NCBI GenBank assembly: GCA_946490195.1 | Contig: CAMLWN010000003.1 | Span: 1 to 52,399, forward strand | Source: an uncultured Mycoplasmatota bacterium | Lineage (GTDB): Bacteria > Bacillota_I > Bacilli_A > RF39 > UBA660 | Length of the DNA stretch: 52,399 bases | Direction: 5' to 3' | Shown here: in pieces, positions 41,914 to 50,361 of the stretch | Numbering within the stretch: position 1 is the stretch's first letter | Layout: every line of letters starts with the position of its first letter | Notes under the pieces: model-generated | What the model was told of the DNA's origin: nothing | The model's database searches: none | The model's input: only the letters and a program-made list of their open reading frames with translations | Position numbers and translations under genes: made by a program

Positions 41914-41937
41914 AAAAAAAGACGAGTAAATCGTCTT
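41914..41937 (-). terminator. Terminator after the ZnuA-like lipoprotein gene
   Basis: AAGACGA (41919-41925) / TCGTCTT (41931-41937) with a 5-nt loop and, on the minus strand, a T7 tract. Confidence 0.75.
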
Positions 41938-41941
41938 CGTC

Positions 41942-42805
41942 TTAGTAATTAGTAGCTGTTTTTAAATTATTAATAAAATCTTCCATAATAGTGAAGTAAT
42001 TTTCATTATTTTCACGATCTTCTTCAGATAAAGTATTCATCATATTGACAGTAATAGTCTTTGCATTGGTTTGCGTAGTAATTTCAGTAATCAATTCATT
42101 AGTTGGTTCCGTACTCTTAATAAGTAAATATTGATATGTCCCAGAATTAAAATTATTTTTTAATGTAGTTAAACTTGCACTTCCATTTTCATAGTCTTCT
42201 AAAGAAATCACTTGGAAACCATAATCTTCTAAAAATTTAAAAACATTTGAAGCAGCAATAATGGTATTTTGATTTCTTTCTTTTGCTTCTTTAGCGATAC
42301 TTCGAATATCTGCATCCATAATAGAAAGTTTTTCTTTTAATTCATCATATTTAGCGTCAATTTCTTCATTAATATACTTTGTACCAATTTGTTCTTCCAA
42401 ATTATCTTTAATATTGGAAGCAAGCATTAAATAATTACTTGGATTTAACCATAATTCTTCTACACCATATTTATATTTTAAGGAATATGCTGCATCAATA
42501 ACCTTTAGTTTACGATTACTGTTTGAAAAATCTTTTGCAAGTTCTTTTTCATCTGTTGTACCATTATATATAAAAATTTCAGCTTGACTATAGGTATCCT
42601 TTTGAGTATCAGTAAGTTCATATGTGGTAACATCTGTACCATCAGGATAAATAGATTGAATGGTTGAATGTGTTTCATATAAAGTCTTAGCCAGATATTC
42701 AATAGGATATGTAGTAGTATATAAAGTAGCGTTCTCCAAATTATTACATCCGCTTACAAGCAAACTCCCTATAAGTAAAAGAAGAATTTTTCTGATTTTT
42801 TTCAT
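41942..42805 (-). CDS. ZnuA/AdcA-like lipoprotein lacking the usual metal-binding histidines
   Basis: A 287-aa lipoprotein: signal peptide with lipobox LVSGC (Cys20), then the cluster A-I substrate-binding fold. TTYPIEYLAKTL, YPDGTDVTTYELT, AEIFIYNG and ELWLNPSNYLMLA match the ZnuA/AdcA order, but the ligands are changed. The usual DPHxYEPT is DVTTYELT and HxWLDP is ELWLNP, so two His ligands are absent. It overlaps yidD by 4 nt, with no ABC permease or ATPase beside it. It may bind another ligand or have an adhesin role. The fold call is good; zinc uptake is doubtful. Confidence 0.75.
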   Translation of the reverse strand: MKKIRKILLLLIGSLLVSGCNNLENATLYTTTYPIEYLAKTLYETHSTIQSIYPDGTDVTTYELTDTQKDTYSQAEIFIYNGTTDEKELAKDFSNSNRKLKVIDAAYSLKYKYGVEELWLNPSNYLMLASNIKDNLEEQIGTKYINEEIDAKYDELKEKLSIMDADIRSIAKEAKERNQNTIIAASNVFKFLEDYGFQVISLEDYENGSASLTTLKNNFNSGTYQYLLIKSTEPTNELITEITTQTNAKTITVNMMNTLSEEDRENNENYFTIMEDFINNLKTATNY

Positions 42806-43023
42806 TTTTCCAACTCCTTATGTAATGGTTGATACCCGTAAATTCCCCCTGGGCGACATTTGCTTATTCTTAAGAATCCTAATTTTAAACCTTTAAGCAC
42901 TCCATAATACTCTATAGCTTCAATCATATACTCGCTACAAGTAGGTATACATCTACAAAAACTATGAGAAGATAAAGGTGTGCATTGGTATAAGCGAATA
43001 AAAAAAATAAAAACCTTTTTCAA
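42802..43023 (-). CDS. yidD: Membrane protein insertion efficiency factor YidD
   Basis: A 73-aa YidD (haemolytic-like) protein that aids YidC-mediated membrane insertion. All markers are present: the N-terminal amphipathic helix (FIRLYQCTPLSS), CRCIPTCSEYMIEAIEYYG (about 23-41), and KLGFLRISKCRPGGIYGYQPL. The start is TTG 43023 with a strong AAGGTGAT site 4 nt upstream. A divergent promoter region separates it from rnc. yidC and rnpA, usual neighbours, are not in the window. Confidence 0.92.
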   Translation of the reverse strand: MKKVFIFFIRLYQCTPLSSHSFCRCIPTCSEYMIEAIEYYGVLKGLKLGFLRISKCRPGGIYGYQPLHKELEK

Positions 43024-43039
43024 ATAATCACCTTAAGAG

Positions 43040-43092
43040 TATTGTACTACAAAAAAGTTTACTTGTAAAACAACTTTTGCTTGTAGTATAAT
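43040..43092. promoter_or_regulatory. Divergent promoters of yidD and rnc
   Basis: Plus strand: TTGTAA (43063-43068), 18-nt spacer, TATAAT (43087-43092) for rnc. The minus strand has a TTTACA / TACAAT pair, 17 nt apart, for yidD. The two sets overlap, so their activities may compete. Confidence 0.55.
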
Positions 43093-43116
43093 GATTGTGT
43101 TGAAAGTAGGGTTATT

Positions 43117-43773
43117 ATGGACTTCAAAGAATTTTTTAAAAAATACAAAATTGAATTAAAAAATCCAGAACTTATGCAAGTCGCATTCACGCATAGTTCG
43201 TATTCTAATGAACACCAAACAGATAATTATGAAAGGTTAGAATTTCTAGGGGATGCAGTTTTAGAGCTCATAACGAGTGAATACTTTTATTTACATACTG
43301 ATTTAAAAGAAGGAGATATGAGCAAAACTAGAGCATCGTTTGTATGCGAAAATGCTTTAGCCACTTATGCTAAAAATATAGGTCTCGATAAATATATATT
43401 AGTTGGCCATGGTCAAGAAGGCAAAGTAAATGATACGATTATTGCCGATGTTTTTGAAAGTGTTTTAGGAGCTATTTATTTAGATTGTGGATTTCAAAAA
43501 GCAAAAGAATATGCAGATAAAATTATTTTACCATACATCAAAGAAGGAGCTCATTTCTTAGGAGATTACAAATCACTTTTACAAGAAATGATTCAAACAG
43601 ATAGAAAAAGTTTAAGCTATGAATTAATTCGTGAAACAGGTCCTGCGCACGATAAGACATTTACAGTAAACGTGATAATTGATGGTATAGTATATGGAAC
43701 AGGAATAGGAAAAAGTAAAAAAGAAGCAGAACAAAAAGCAGCGTATGACGCTTATCAGAAAAGGGCGAGATAA
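43117..43773 (+). CDS. rnc: Ribonuclease III
   Basis: This enzyme cuts double-stranded RNA in rRNA and mRNA processing. The catalytic signature NYERLEFLGDAVLEL lies at about residues 37-51, with Glu and Asp ligands; the second acidic pair is in DVFESVLGAIYLD (about 111-123). The dsRNA-binding domain runs from about 150, ending GIGKSKKEAEQKAAYDAY. At 218 aa it is normal. It directly precedes smc (1 nt gap), a common rnc-smc arrangement in Bacillota. Confidence 0.95.
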   Translation: MDFKEFFKKYKIELKNPELMQVAFTHSSYSNEHQTDNYERLEFLGDAVLELITSEYFYLHTDLKEGDMSKTRASFVCENALATYAKNIGLDKYILVGHGQEGKVNDTIIADVFESVLGAIYLDCGFQKAKEYADKIILPYIKEGAHFLGDYKSLLQEMIQTDRKSLSYELIRETGPAHDKTFTVNVIIDGIVYGTGIGKSKKEAEQKAAYDAYQKRAR

Positions 43774-43774
43774 C

Positions 43775-46729
43775 ATGAAATTAAAAAGTATCAGAGCATA
43801 TGGATTTAAATCCTTTGCAGATAAAATGGAAATTGAATTCAAAACAAATATAACAGCGATTGTCGGACCTAATGGCTCAGGAAAAAGTAATATTGTAGAT
43901 GCTGTTCGCTGGGTTTTGGGAGAACAGTCTGTAAAAAGTCTTCGTGGCTCATCTTCTATGAGCGACGTTATTTTTGCTGGTAGCGAAACAAGAGCCCCTT
44001 TTAAAAGGTGTGAAGTGGCTTTAACGTTTGACAATGAAAGTCATTTTTTAAATACAGATTTAAAAGAAGTAGAAATAAAACGAATTCTTTATTACACAGG
44101 TGAAAACGAATATTTTATTAATAACGTTAAAGTTCGACTTAAAGATATCACCAACATTTTACTTGATAGTGGAATAGGCATAGATGCTTATAATATTATC
44201 AGTCAAGGAAACATTGAAGCAATAGTAAACTCAAAACCTATAGATAGACGAGTAATTCTAGAAAGTGCTGCCCAAGTATTAAAATACAAAAATCGAAAAA
44301 ATGAGAGTTTACGAAAATTAGAAAAAACAAAAGACAACCTAGAAAAAGTAGATTTAGTCATCACAGAGCTAGAAAAAAGCGTTCTCCCACTAAAAGAACA
44401 AAGTGAAATAGCTAAAAAATATTTAGAATATGAAAGTGACTTAAAAAATCTAGAAATTTCTTTAACAGTTCATGACTTAAGTGAAATTCACGAAAATTAT
44501 CAAAGTGTGACAAAAAAAGTTGAAGAATTAGAAAGTGAAAAAGAAGCATTGCGAGCTAAAAATGCCAAAAAATCTTCTGAAGTGGAAAAATTTGAAGTCG
44601 AGCTATTAGATATTGAAAATAAAATAGAAGAAGCGAGCGAAAGACTTATTACATTAAACGAAAGATTAGCCAAATTACAAAGTGAAAGAACTTTATTAAT
44701 TGAACGTCAAAAATATGAAATCGCTAGCGAAAAAATAGATGAAAATTTATTGACATTAAAAGAAGAAGAAAATAGAATCCAAAAAGAAATGGCATTAGTA
44801 AAAGATGAAATAGAAAATTTAAAAGAAGAAAGCAAAAAAATAAAAAAAGAAATTGCTACTTTAGATGAACAAAATAGTTTATGGCAGTTGCAATATCGAA
44901 AATTTCAAAAAGAAAAAGAAGAATTAATTAAAAATGCCTTTACCTTAAAAAATGAAATTGACATTTTAGAGAATACTATAGAAAATGACCCAGGACTATC
45001 TTATGCGGTAAAAAATATTTTGAATCATCCTAGATTAAAAGGAATACATAACACCATTGGAAAAGTTATAGAGATAGATGAAAAATATAGTACGGCTATT
45101 GATGTAGCTTTAGGTGCCTCTGCAAATTTTTTAATTGTTGAAAATACCAAATGTGCAGAAGAAGCCATTAACTTTTTAAAAGAAAATAAATTAGGAAGAG
45201 CTACGTTTTTTCCATTAGATGTTATCTCTTCAAGGTATCTTCCGGGTACAATAGTTCACTTGATTGAAAAAGAAAAAGGATTTGTTGGTATAGCTAGCGA
45301 CCTAGTTAAAACTAACGAAACATATCAAAATATTTTAGAAAATCAATTAGGAAATGTAGTAGTCGTAGAAGATATGGATGCTTTAGAAAGAATTGGACAT
45401 ATTCTAAATCACAAATATCGCATCGTTACATTAGATGGCGAACTTTCTCATGCAGGCGGTTCTTTAACTGGAGGCTCATTGAAAAAAAGTATGAGCATTA
45501 TTGGAATGAAGATGGATGTAGAAAAAAAGAAAAAAGAGTTAGAAACCGTTCAAAATACATTAAAAGAGTATGAAAAAAGAGAAGGCAAATATCGAGAAGA
45601 ACAAATAGCAACAGAAGAGACTCATAAAAAGAATTTACTAAAAGAACAAATGATAGATGAAAATATTTTTAATAAAGAAAGACAAGCTACAGAATTAGAA
45701 AAAAAATTAGAAGAAATTTCAAAACAAATCGCAGGTGCATCTTCAATTAAAAGTGGCAGTTTAGAAGAAAGTATCCTTGGAATAATGAAAACCATTAGTG
45801 AAGTTGAAGTTGAAAAAGAAATTGTCACCAAAAAAATAGATGAAATGAAAACAAAGAAAAGTGAAATCTCTTCTCAAATTTCTAGCATAGAATTAGAAAA
45901 CAAAAAGTTTTCCACCAGCTTATATCAAACAGAGCAAGCTTTAAAAAATGAAAGTGTTTCTCTAGGAAAAATGGATACCAAAATGGATTATCTATTAAGC
46001 GTATTAAGCGAAAATTATCATTTGACTTATGAAAAAGCGAAAAGAGAATATCTTCTAGAAATCGAGCCGGAATTAGCTAGAATGAAAGTGAATTCTTTAC
46101 GAAAAGAAATGAAAGATTTAGGAACCGTAAATCTAGGAAGTATTGAAGAATATGAACGAGTAAATACGCGTTACGAATTTTTAAATACGCAAAAAAAGGA
46201 TTTAACAACAGCATGTGAAGACCTTTTAAAAATAATTGCTGAGATGGATGAAATTATGGTCGAAAAATTGAAAGAAGCTTTTGAAAAAATCCAAAAAGAA
46301 TTCTCTACGGTTTTCCATCAAATGTTTAAAGGTGGAGTAGGAAAGCTTGTATTAACAGACCCGGATAACATTTTAGAAACGGGTATTGATATTGTTGCAG
46401 AACCTCCTGGAAAAAAATTAAATAATATTCAATTATTATCCGGTGGAGAAAAAACTTTAACAGCCATTTCTCTATTATTTGCTATTTTAAACGTTTATCC
46501 AGTACCTTTTTGTATTTTAGATGAAGTAGAAGCAGCCTTAGATGAAGCAAACGTAGATACTTTTGGTAAATACTTAGTAAGTCAAAAGGAAAAAAGCGAA
46601 TTTATTTTGATTACTCATAAAAAAAGAACGATGGAATATGCCGACACTTTATATGGAATTACCATGCAAGAACAAGGAGTATCTAAAATAGTAAGCGTAA
46701 AATTGGAAGGAGTATCTGATGAAAAATAA
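43775..46729 (+). CDS. smc: Chromosome condensation ATPase Smc
   Basis: The condensin core ATPase that organises chromosomes with ScpA/ScpB. The N-terminal head has VGPNGSGKSNIVDAV (about 31-45). Two long coiled coils (about 165-400 and 590-830) flank the hinge (about 410-540; GGSLTGGSLKKS). The C-terminal head has the signature LLSGGEKTLTA and Walker B PFCILDEVEAALDEANV. At 984 aa the chain is about 200 residues shorter than typical Bacillus Smc (about 1186), because the coiled coils are short. ATG 43775 lies just after the rnc stop; a longer frame from 43745 is inside rnc. Confidence 0.93.
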   Translation: MKLKSIRAYGFKSFADKMEIEFKTNITAIVGPNGSGKSNIVDAVRWVLGEQSVKSLRGSSSMSDVIFAGSETRAPFKRCEVALTFDNESHFLNTDLKEVEIKRILYYTGENEYFINNVKVRLKDITNILLDSGIGIDAYNIISQGNIEAIVNSKPIDRRVILESAAQVLKYKNRKNESLRKLEKTKDNLEKVDLVITELEKSVLPLKEQSEIAKKYLEYESDLKNLEISLTVHDLSEIHENYQSVTKKVEELESEKEALRAKNAKKSSEVEKFEVELLDIENKIEEASERLITLNERLAKLQSERTLLIERQKYEIASEKIDENLLTLKEEENRIQKEMALVKDEIENLKEESKKIKKEIATLDEQNSLWQLQYRKFQKEKEELIKNAFTLKNEIDILENTIENDPGLSYAVKNILNHPRLKGIHNTIGKVIEIDEKYSTAIDVALGASANFLIVENTKCAEEAINFLKENKLGRATFFPLDVISSRYLPGTIVHLIEKEKGFVGIASDLVKTNETYQNILENQLGNVVVVEDMDALERIGHILNHKYRIVTLDGELSHAGGSLTGGSLKKSMSIIGMKMDVEKKKKELETVQNTLKEYEKREGKYREEQIATEETHKKNLLKEQMIDENIFNKERQATELEKKLEEISKQIAGASSIKSGSLEESILGIMKTISEVEVEKEIVTKKIDEMKTKKSEISSQISSIELENKKFSTSLYQTEQALKNESVSLGKMDTKMDYLLSVLSENYHLTYEKAKREYLLEIEPELARMKVNSLRKEMKDLGTVNLGSIEEYERVNTRYEFLNTQKKDLTTACEDLLKIIAEMDEIMVEKLKEAFEKIQKEFSTVFHQMFKGGVGKLVLTDPDNILETGIDIVAEPPGKKLNNIQLLSGGEKTLTAISLLFAILNVYPVPFCILDEVEAALDEANVDTFGKYLVSQKEKSEFILITHKKRTMEYADTLYGITMQEQGVSKIVSVKLEGVSDEK

Positions 46730-48050
46730 GAAAGTTTTTATATTAGGTATGGCTAGAAGTGGTTTTGAAGCAGCAAAGCTTCTAGCAAAAGACAATGAAG
46801 TATGGATTACAGATATAAAAGAACAAAATGAGCAGGATGTTCGCATATTAAAAGAATTAGGTGTGAAATATATCATAACGAATAATCCAACGGATTTATT
46901 AGATGAATCTTTTGACTTATTAGTTAAAAATCCAGGAATTAGAAAAGACCATCAGACGGTAGAAAAAGCTCGAAATCTACAAATTCCTGTTATAAATGAA
47001 CTGGAGTTAGCTTATCAGTATTTACATGTAAATACTCATATAATCGGGGTAACAGGTTCTAACGGGAAAACTACGACAACAACGTTAATTTACAAATTTT
47101 TATGTGCTGCAGAAAAATCCGCTTTTCTAGGCGGAAACATCGGCATTCCTTTTTGTCAGTTTGTTTTAGATGTGAAAGAAAATGATTATATAGTTTTAGA
47201 AGTAAGTGATCATCAACTATGTGATGTAAAAGATTTTAAAACGAGCATCAGTGTCCTAACAAATATTTATCCAGTTCATTTGGATTTTCATGATTCCTAC
47301 GACCAATATAAGCAAATGAAAAAGAAAATCTTTGCTCATCACACAAAAGAGGATATTGCAATTATTAATAAAGATAATGAAGAATCTTTGAAAATAACAA
47401 ACGATATTTTAAGTAGTAAACAGTACTTTAGTAAAAATAATGTAGAAGATTGCTATCTAGAAAATGATGCAATTTATTATCAAAAAGAAAAAATTATTGA
47501 TACAAAAGATATTTTATTAAAAGGAAGTCACAATTACGAAAATATCATGGCAGCAATTCTAGCAGTTAAAGCTTATCATGTTTCAAATGAAGCAATAAAA
47601 AGCGTTTTGACAACTTTCAAAGGTGTAGAACATCGAATTGAATTTGTCAAAAATATTAAAGGAATTTCTTATTATAATGATAGTAAAGCAACAAACTGTG
47701 AATCAACCAAAATTGCTTTGAAATCTTTTCAAAATCCAACTTTATTAATTTTAGGTGGATTGGATCGCGGACATTCTTTTGAAGATTTAAAAGATTCTAT
47801 GCAAAACGTTAAATATGTAGCTTGTTATGGAGAAACTAAAAAACGTATTGAAGAGTATTGTAAATCCATGAAAATCCCTTGTGATAGTTTTGAAAATTTA
47901 AAAGAAGCAACGCTTATGTGTTATCAAAAAGCAGAAAAAAACGACGTGGTTCTACTAAGTCCTGCTTGTGCTTCCTGGGATCAGTATGATTCGTTTGAAA
48001 CAAGAGGAAATGAATTTAAAAAAATTGTGGGAAGTTTAGGAGAGGAATAA
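46719..48050 (+). CDS. murD: UDP-N-acetylmuramoylalanine--D-glutamate ligase MurD
   Basis: MurD adds D-Glu to UDP-MurNAc-L-Ala in wall precursor synthesis. The N-terminal binding domain (VFILGMARSGFEAAKLL; VKNPGIRKDH) is followed by the ATP-binding central domain with GVTGSNGKTTTTTL at about residues 110-123, and a C-terminal domain with YNDSKATNCESTKIAL and LSPACASWDQYDSFETRG. At 443 aa it is complete. It overlaps smc by 11 nt and touches murC (TAATG), so smc and the mur genes form one operon. Confidence 0.93.
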   Translation: MKNKKVFILGMARSGFEAAKLLAKDNEVWITDIKEQNEQDVRILKELGVKYIITNNPTDLLDESFDLLVKNPGIRKDHQTVEKARNLQIPVINELELAYQYLHVNTHIIGVTGSNGKTTTTTLIYKFLCAAEKSAFLGGNIGIPFCQFVLDVKENDYIVLEVSDHQLCDVKDFKTSISVLTNIYPVHLDFHDSYDQYKQMKKKIFAHHTKEDIAIINKDNEESLKITNDILSSKQYFSKNNVEDCYLENDAIYYQKEKIIDTKDILLKGSHNYENIMAAILAVKAYHVSNEAIKSVLTTFKGVEHRIEFVKNIKGISYYNDSKATNCESTKIALKSFQNPTLLILGGLDRGHSFEDLKDSMQNVKYVACYGETKKRIEEYCKSMKIPCDSFENLKEATLMCYQKAEKNDVVLLSPACASWDQYDSFETRGNEFKKIVGSLGEE

Positions 48051-49426
48051 TGAACAAAGAAACGAAGCACATTTATATGATTGGCATCGGGGGCATTTCT
48101 ATGTCAGGTATTGCTGAAATTTTAAAAGAATGGAAATATGAAGTAAGTGGGTCAGATCGAGTAGAGTCTAACCAAACAAAATATTTAGAAGAACACGGCA
48201 TCAATGTTTATATCGGACAAAAAAAGGAAAATATAACAAAGGGCATTGATTTGGTTGTTTATACTGCAGCCATTAAGGCAGATAATCCTGAGCTTATCGA
48301 AGCAAATCGGTTACAAATTCCTTGCATGGAACGTGGAGCTTTTTTAGGGGAAATGACTAAACTATTTTCAAAAACTATTGGCATAGCGGGTACTCACGGG
48401 AAAACAACAACCACGAGTATGGTTTCTAGTGTCTTTCTCACAGCAAATCTTGACCCCACAATTCAAGTAGGCGCAGTCTTAGACATTTTAAAAACAAATT
48501 ACCGCGTAGGAAAAAGTCCTTATCTAATTATTGAAGCTTGTGAATACAAGGATTCTTTTTTGAATTTTCATCAAGAAAGCGCAATTGTTTTAAACATTGA
48601 TAACGACCATTTAGATTATTTTAAAAACATGGAAAACATGGAAAAAAGCTATCATGAATACGTTTCAAAATTACCAAAAAATGGTGTTCTTGTATTAAAT
48701 ATAGAAGACGAAAGGTGTAAAAATCTTGCTAACTATACCAAAGCGACGGTAGTAACAGTTGGAAAATCCAATGCATTATGGACGTATGATAATGTCACAT
48801 ATAACGAAGAAGGGTACCCATCTTTTGATGTATATTACCAAGACAAGTTTCAAAAACGTTTTTCTTTACAAGTAACAGGTGAATACAACATTTTAAATAG
48901 CTTGGCTTGCATCGCGCTATGCAGCTTCTATGGTATAGCTTTAGATATTATTCAAAAAGGTTTATCTTCTTTTTCAGGCGCGTCAAGAAGAATGGAATAT
49001 AAAGGACTTTTTGAAGATGCAAAAGTATACGATGATTACGCACATCATCCAACAGAAGTAAAAAAAACTGCCGAAGGAATTTTAAAGAAAAAATTTCACG
49101 AATCATGGGTAGTGTTTGAATGTCATTCTTATAGTAGATTTGTTACCTATTTAAAAGAATTTGCTGAAAGTTTATCCTTATTTGATCATATTATTTTAGC
49201 AGATATCTATGCAGCAAGAGAGACAAATACTATAGATGCAAATGAAGAAGACTTAGTAGGGTTGCTAAAAGAAAATCAAAAGGATGCAGTCCATATCAGT
49301 AGCTATGAGAAAATTAAAGATTATTTAAAAGAAAGAGTAAAAAAAGAAGATATAATTATCACAATGGGCGCAGGAAATATTACAAAGCTAGCAGAGATAT
49401 TAGTAAAAGAAAAGGAGCAAAGATGA
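48050..49426 (+). CDS. murC: UDP-N-acetylmuramate--L-alanine ligase MurC
   Basis: MurC adds L-Ala to UDP-MurNAc, the step before MurD. MIGIGGISMSGIAEIL starts the protein (about 10-25), GTHGKTTTTSMV is the ATP loop (about 113-124), and YDDYAHHPTEVKKT (about 325-338) with ECHSYSRF are MurC markers. At 458 aa it has three normal domains. Its ATG overlaps the murD stop, and its own stop overlaps the next gene. Order: murD-murC-unknown-murE. Confidence 0.93.
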   Translation: MNKETKHIYMIGIGGISMSGIAEILKEWKYEVSGSDRVESNQTKYLEEHGINVYIGQKKENITKGIDLVVYTAAIKADNPELIEANRLQIPCMERGAFLGEMTKLFSKTIGIAGTHGKTTTTSMVSSVFLTANLDPTIQVGAVLDILKTNYRVGKSPYLIIEACEYKDSFLNFHQESAIVLNIDNDHLDYFKNMENMEKSYHEYVSKLPKNGVLVLNIEDERCKNLANYTKATVVTVGKSNALWTYDNVTYNEEGYPSFDVYYQDKFQKRFSLQVTGEYNILNSLACIALCSFYGIALDIIQKGLSSFSGASRRMEYKGLFEDAKVYDDYAHHPTEVKKTAEGILKKKFHESWVVFECHSYSRFVTYLKEFAESLSLFDHIILADIYAARETNTIDANEEDLVGLLKENQKDAVHISSYEKIKDYLKERVKKEDIIITMGAGNITKLAEILVKEKEQR

Positions 49427-50358
49427 ATCATTTATATCTTGGAAGAATAATAAGGACGGATGAATTAGTAATTTGTATAGAATGCTTATTAAAAGCAAAA
49501 AATCCTCAAGAAGGCAAAAAAATGAAAGACTTTTTTACTCACTTTTTTGATTTATATTCTTCTTGTCAAAGCGTTGATTATATTTTAAGAAGTTTAATAA
49601 TTATGTTCCAATCATACGAACAAGAGCAAATCAAAGTAAGATGGAGTGGCAAAAAAAACGGTTTAATGGAAATTTCTCACAACAAATTGATAAAATACGA
49701 AGAAAACAAAGAAAATATTCGAATGACATATCAAAATCAGGAGGAAAAAGACCAAATAAAATTTGAAACCGCTTCTATAAATAATTATAATGAACTAAAA
49801 AGCTTCATGGAAGACACAATATTACAAGTGAATGCATTAAAAAATTATCAACCAGTAAAAAATGTGACGCCAGCTTACAATCAAATTTATAAAATTTATG
49901 ACTTATTTTACGGAAAAAAGCCAGATTTTCAAGAAGAAAACATTGAGAGTCAATTTCAGTATATGTTCGCGATTCTATGCCATTTTGGAATCGGTTTGGA
50001 TGAAATTCATTTTTATCAAAATAGCCAAAAAATTCCCACATCACATTATTTAAAATCGATGATAAATTCGATGAGACCATATGTAAATGTCCAAGAAATT
50101 CTTGAAGATGTCGCTTTACTTCCAGACGTCGCAAAAAGGATTCAAATTATTGGTCAAAATATATGTTCATCAACAAATGAAAAAGATAAAATGAAGCATT
50201 TAAAAGAGATAAGCCAAATTTTATATACAAAGGAATGGCGTTTATCTAGTAGTGCTTCATCAATGGAAATTGGTAAATATCTAGGAATTGAAGCAAAAAC
50301 AGTTGATGAAGTTCTCAAATTAAAAAGAGAGCTAAACAGAAAAATAGAAGGAGAATAA
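49423..50358 (+). CDS. Hypothetical protein in the mur operon, 311 aa
   Basis: I do not recognise this family. It is soluble-looking, with no signal peptide or membrane helix. Features seen are a Cys-containing N-terminal part, a charged centre (ENKENIRMTYQNQEEKDQ, about 96-113), and a helix-rich C-terminal third ending KYLGIEAKTVDEVLKLKREL. ATG 49423 overlaps the murC stop by 4 nt, and murE starts 3 nt after its end, so expression with wall-precursor enzymes is firm. A role in wall growth or its control is an inference from position only. Confidence 0.65.
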   Translation: MNHLYLGRIIRTDELVICIECLLKAKNPQEGKKMKDFFTHFFDLYSSCQSVDYILRSLIIMFQSYEQEQIKVRWSGKKNGLMEISHNKLIKYEENKENIRMTYQNQEEKDQIKFETASINNYNELKSFMEDTILQVNALKNYQPVKNVTPAYNQIYKIYDLFYGKKPDFQEENIESQFQYMFAILCHFGIGLDEIHFYQNSQKIPTSHYLKSMINSMRPYVNVQEILEDVALLPDVAKRIQIIGQNICSSTNEKDKMKHLKEISQILYTKEWRLSSSASSMEIGKYLGIEAKTVDEVLKLKRELNRKIEGE

Positions 50359-50361
50359 AAA

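Noticed and set aside
49423-50358. WhiA or another mur-cluster regulator
   Set aside because: The gene position suggested it, but no LAGLIDADG-type or helix-turn-helix sequence typical of WhiA could be seen.
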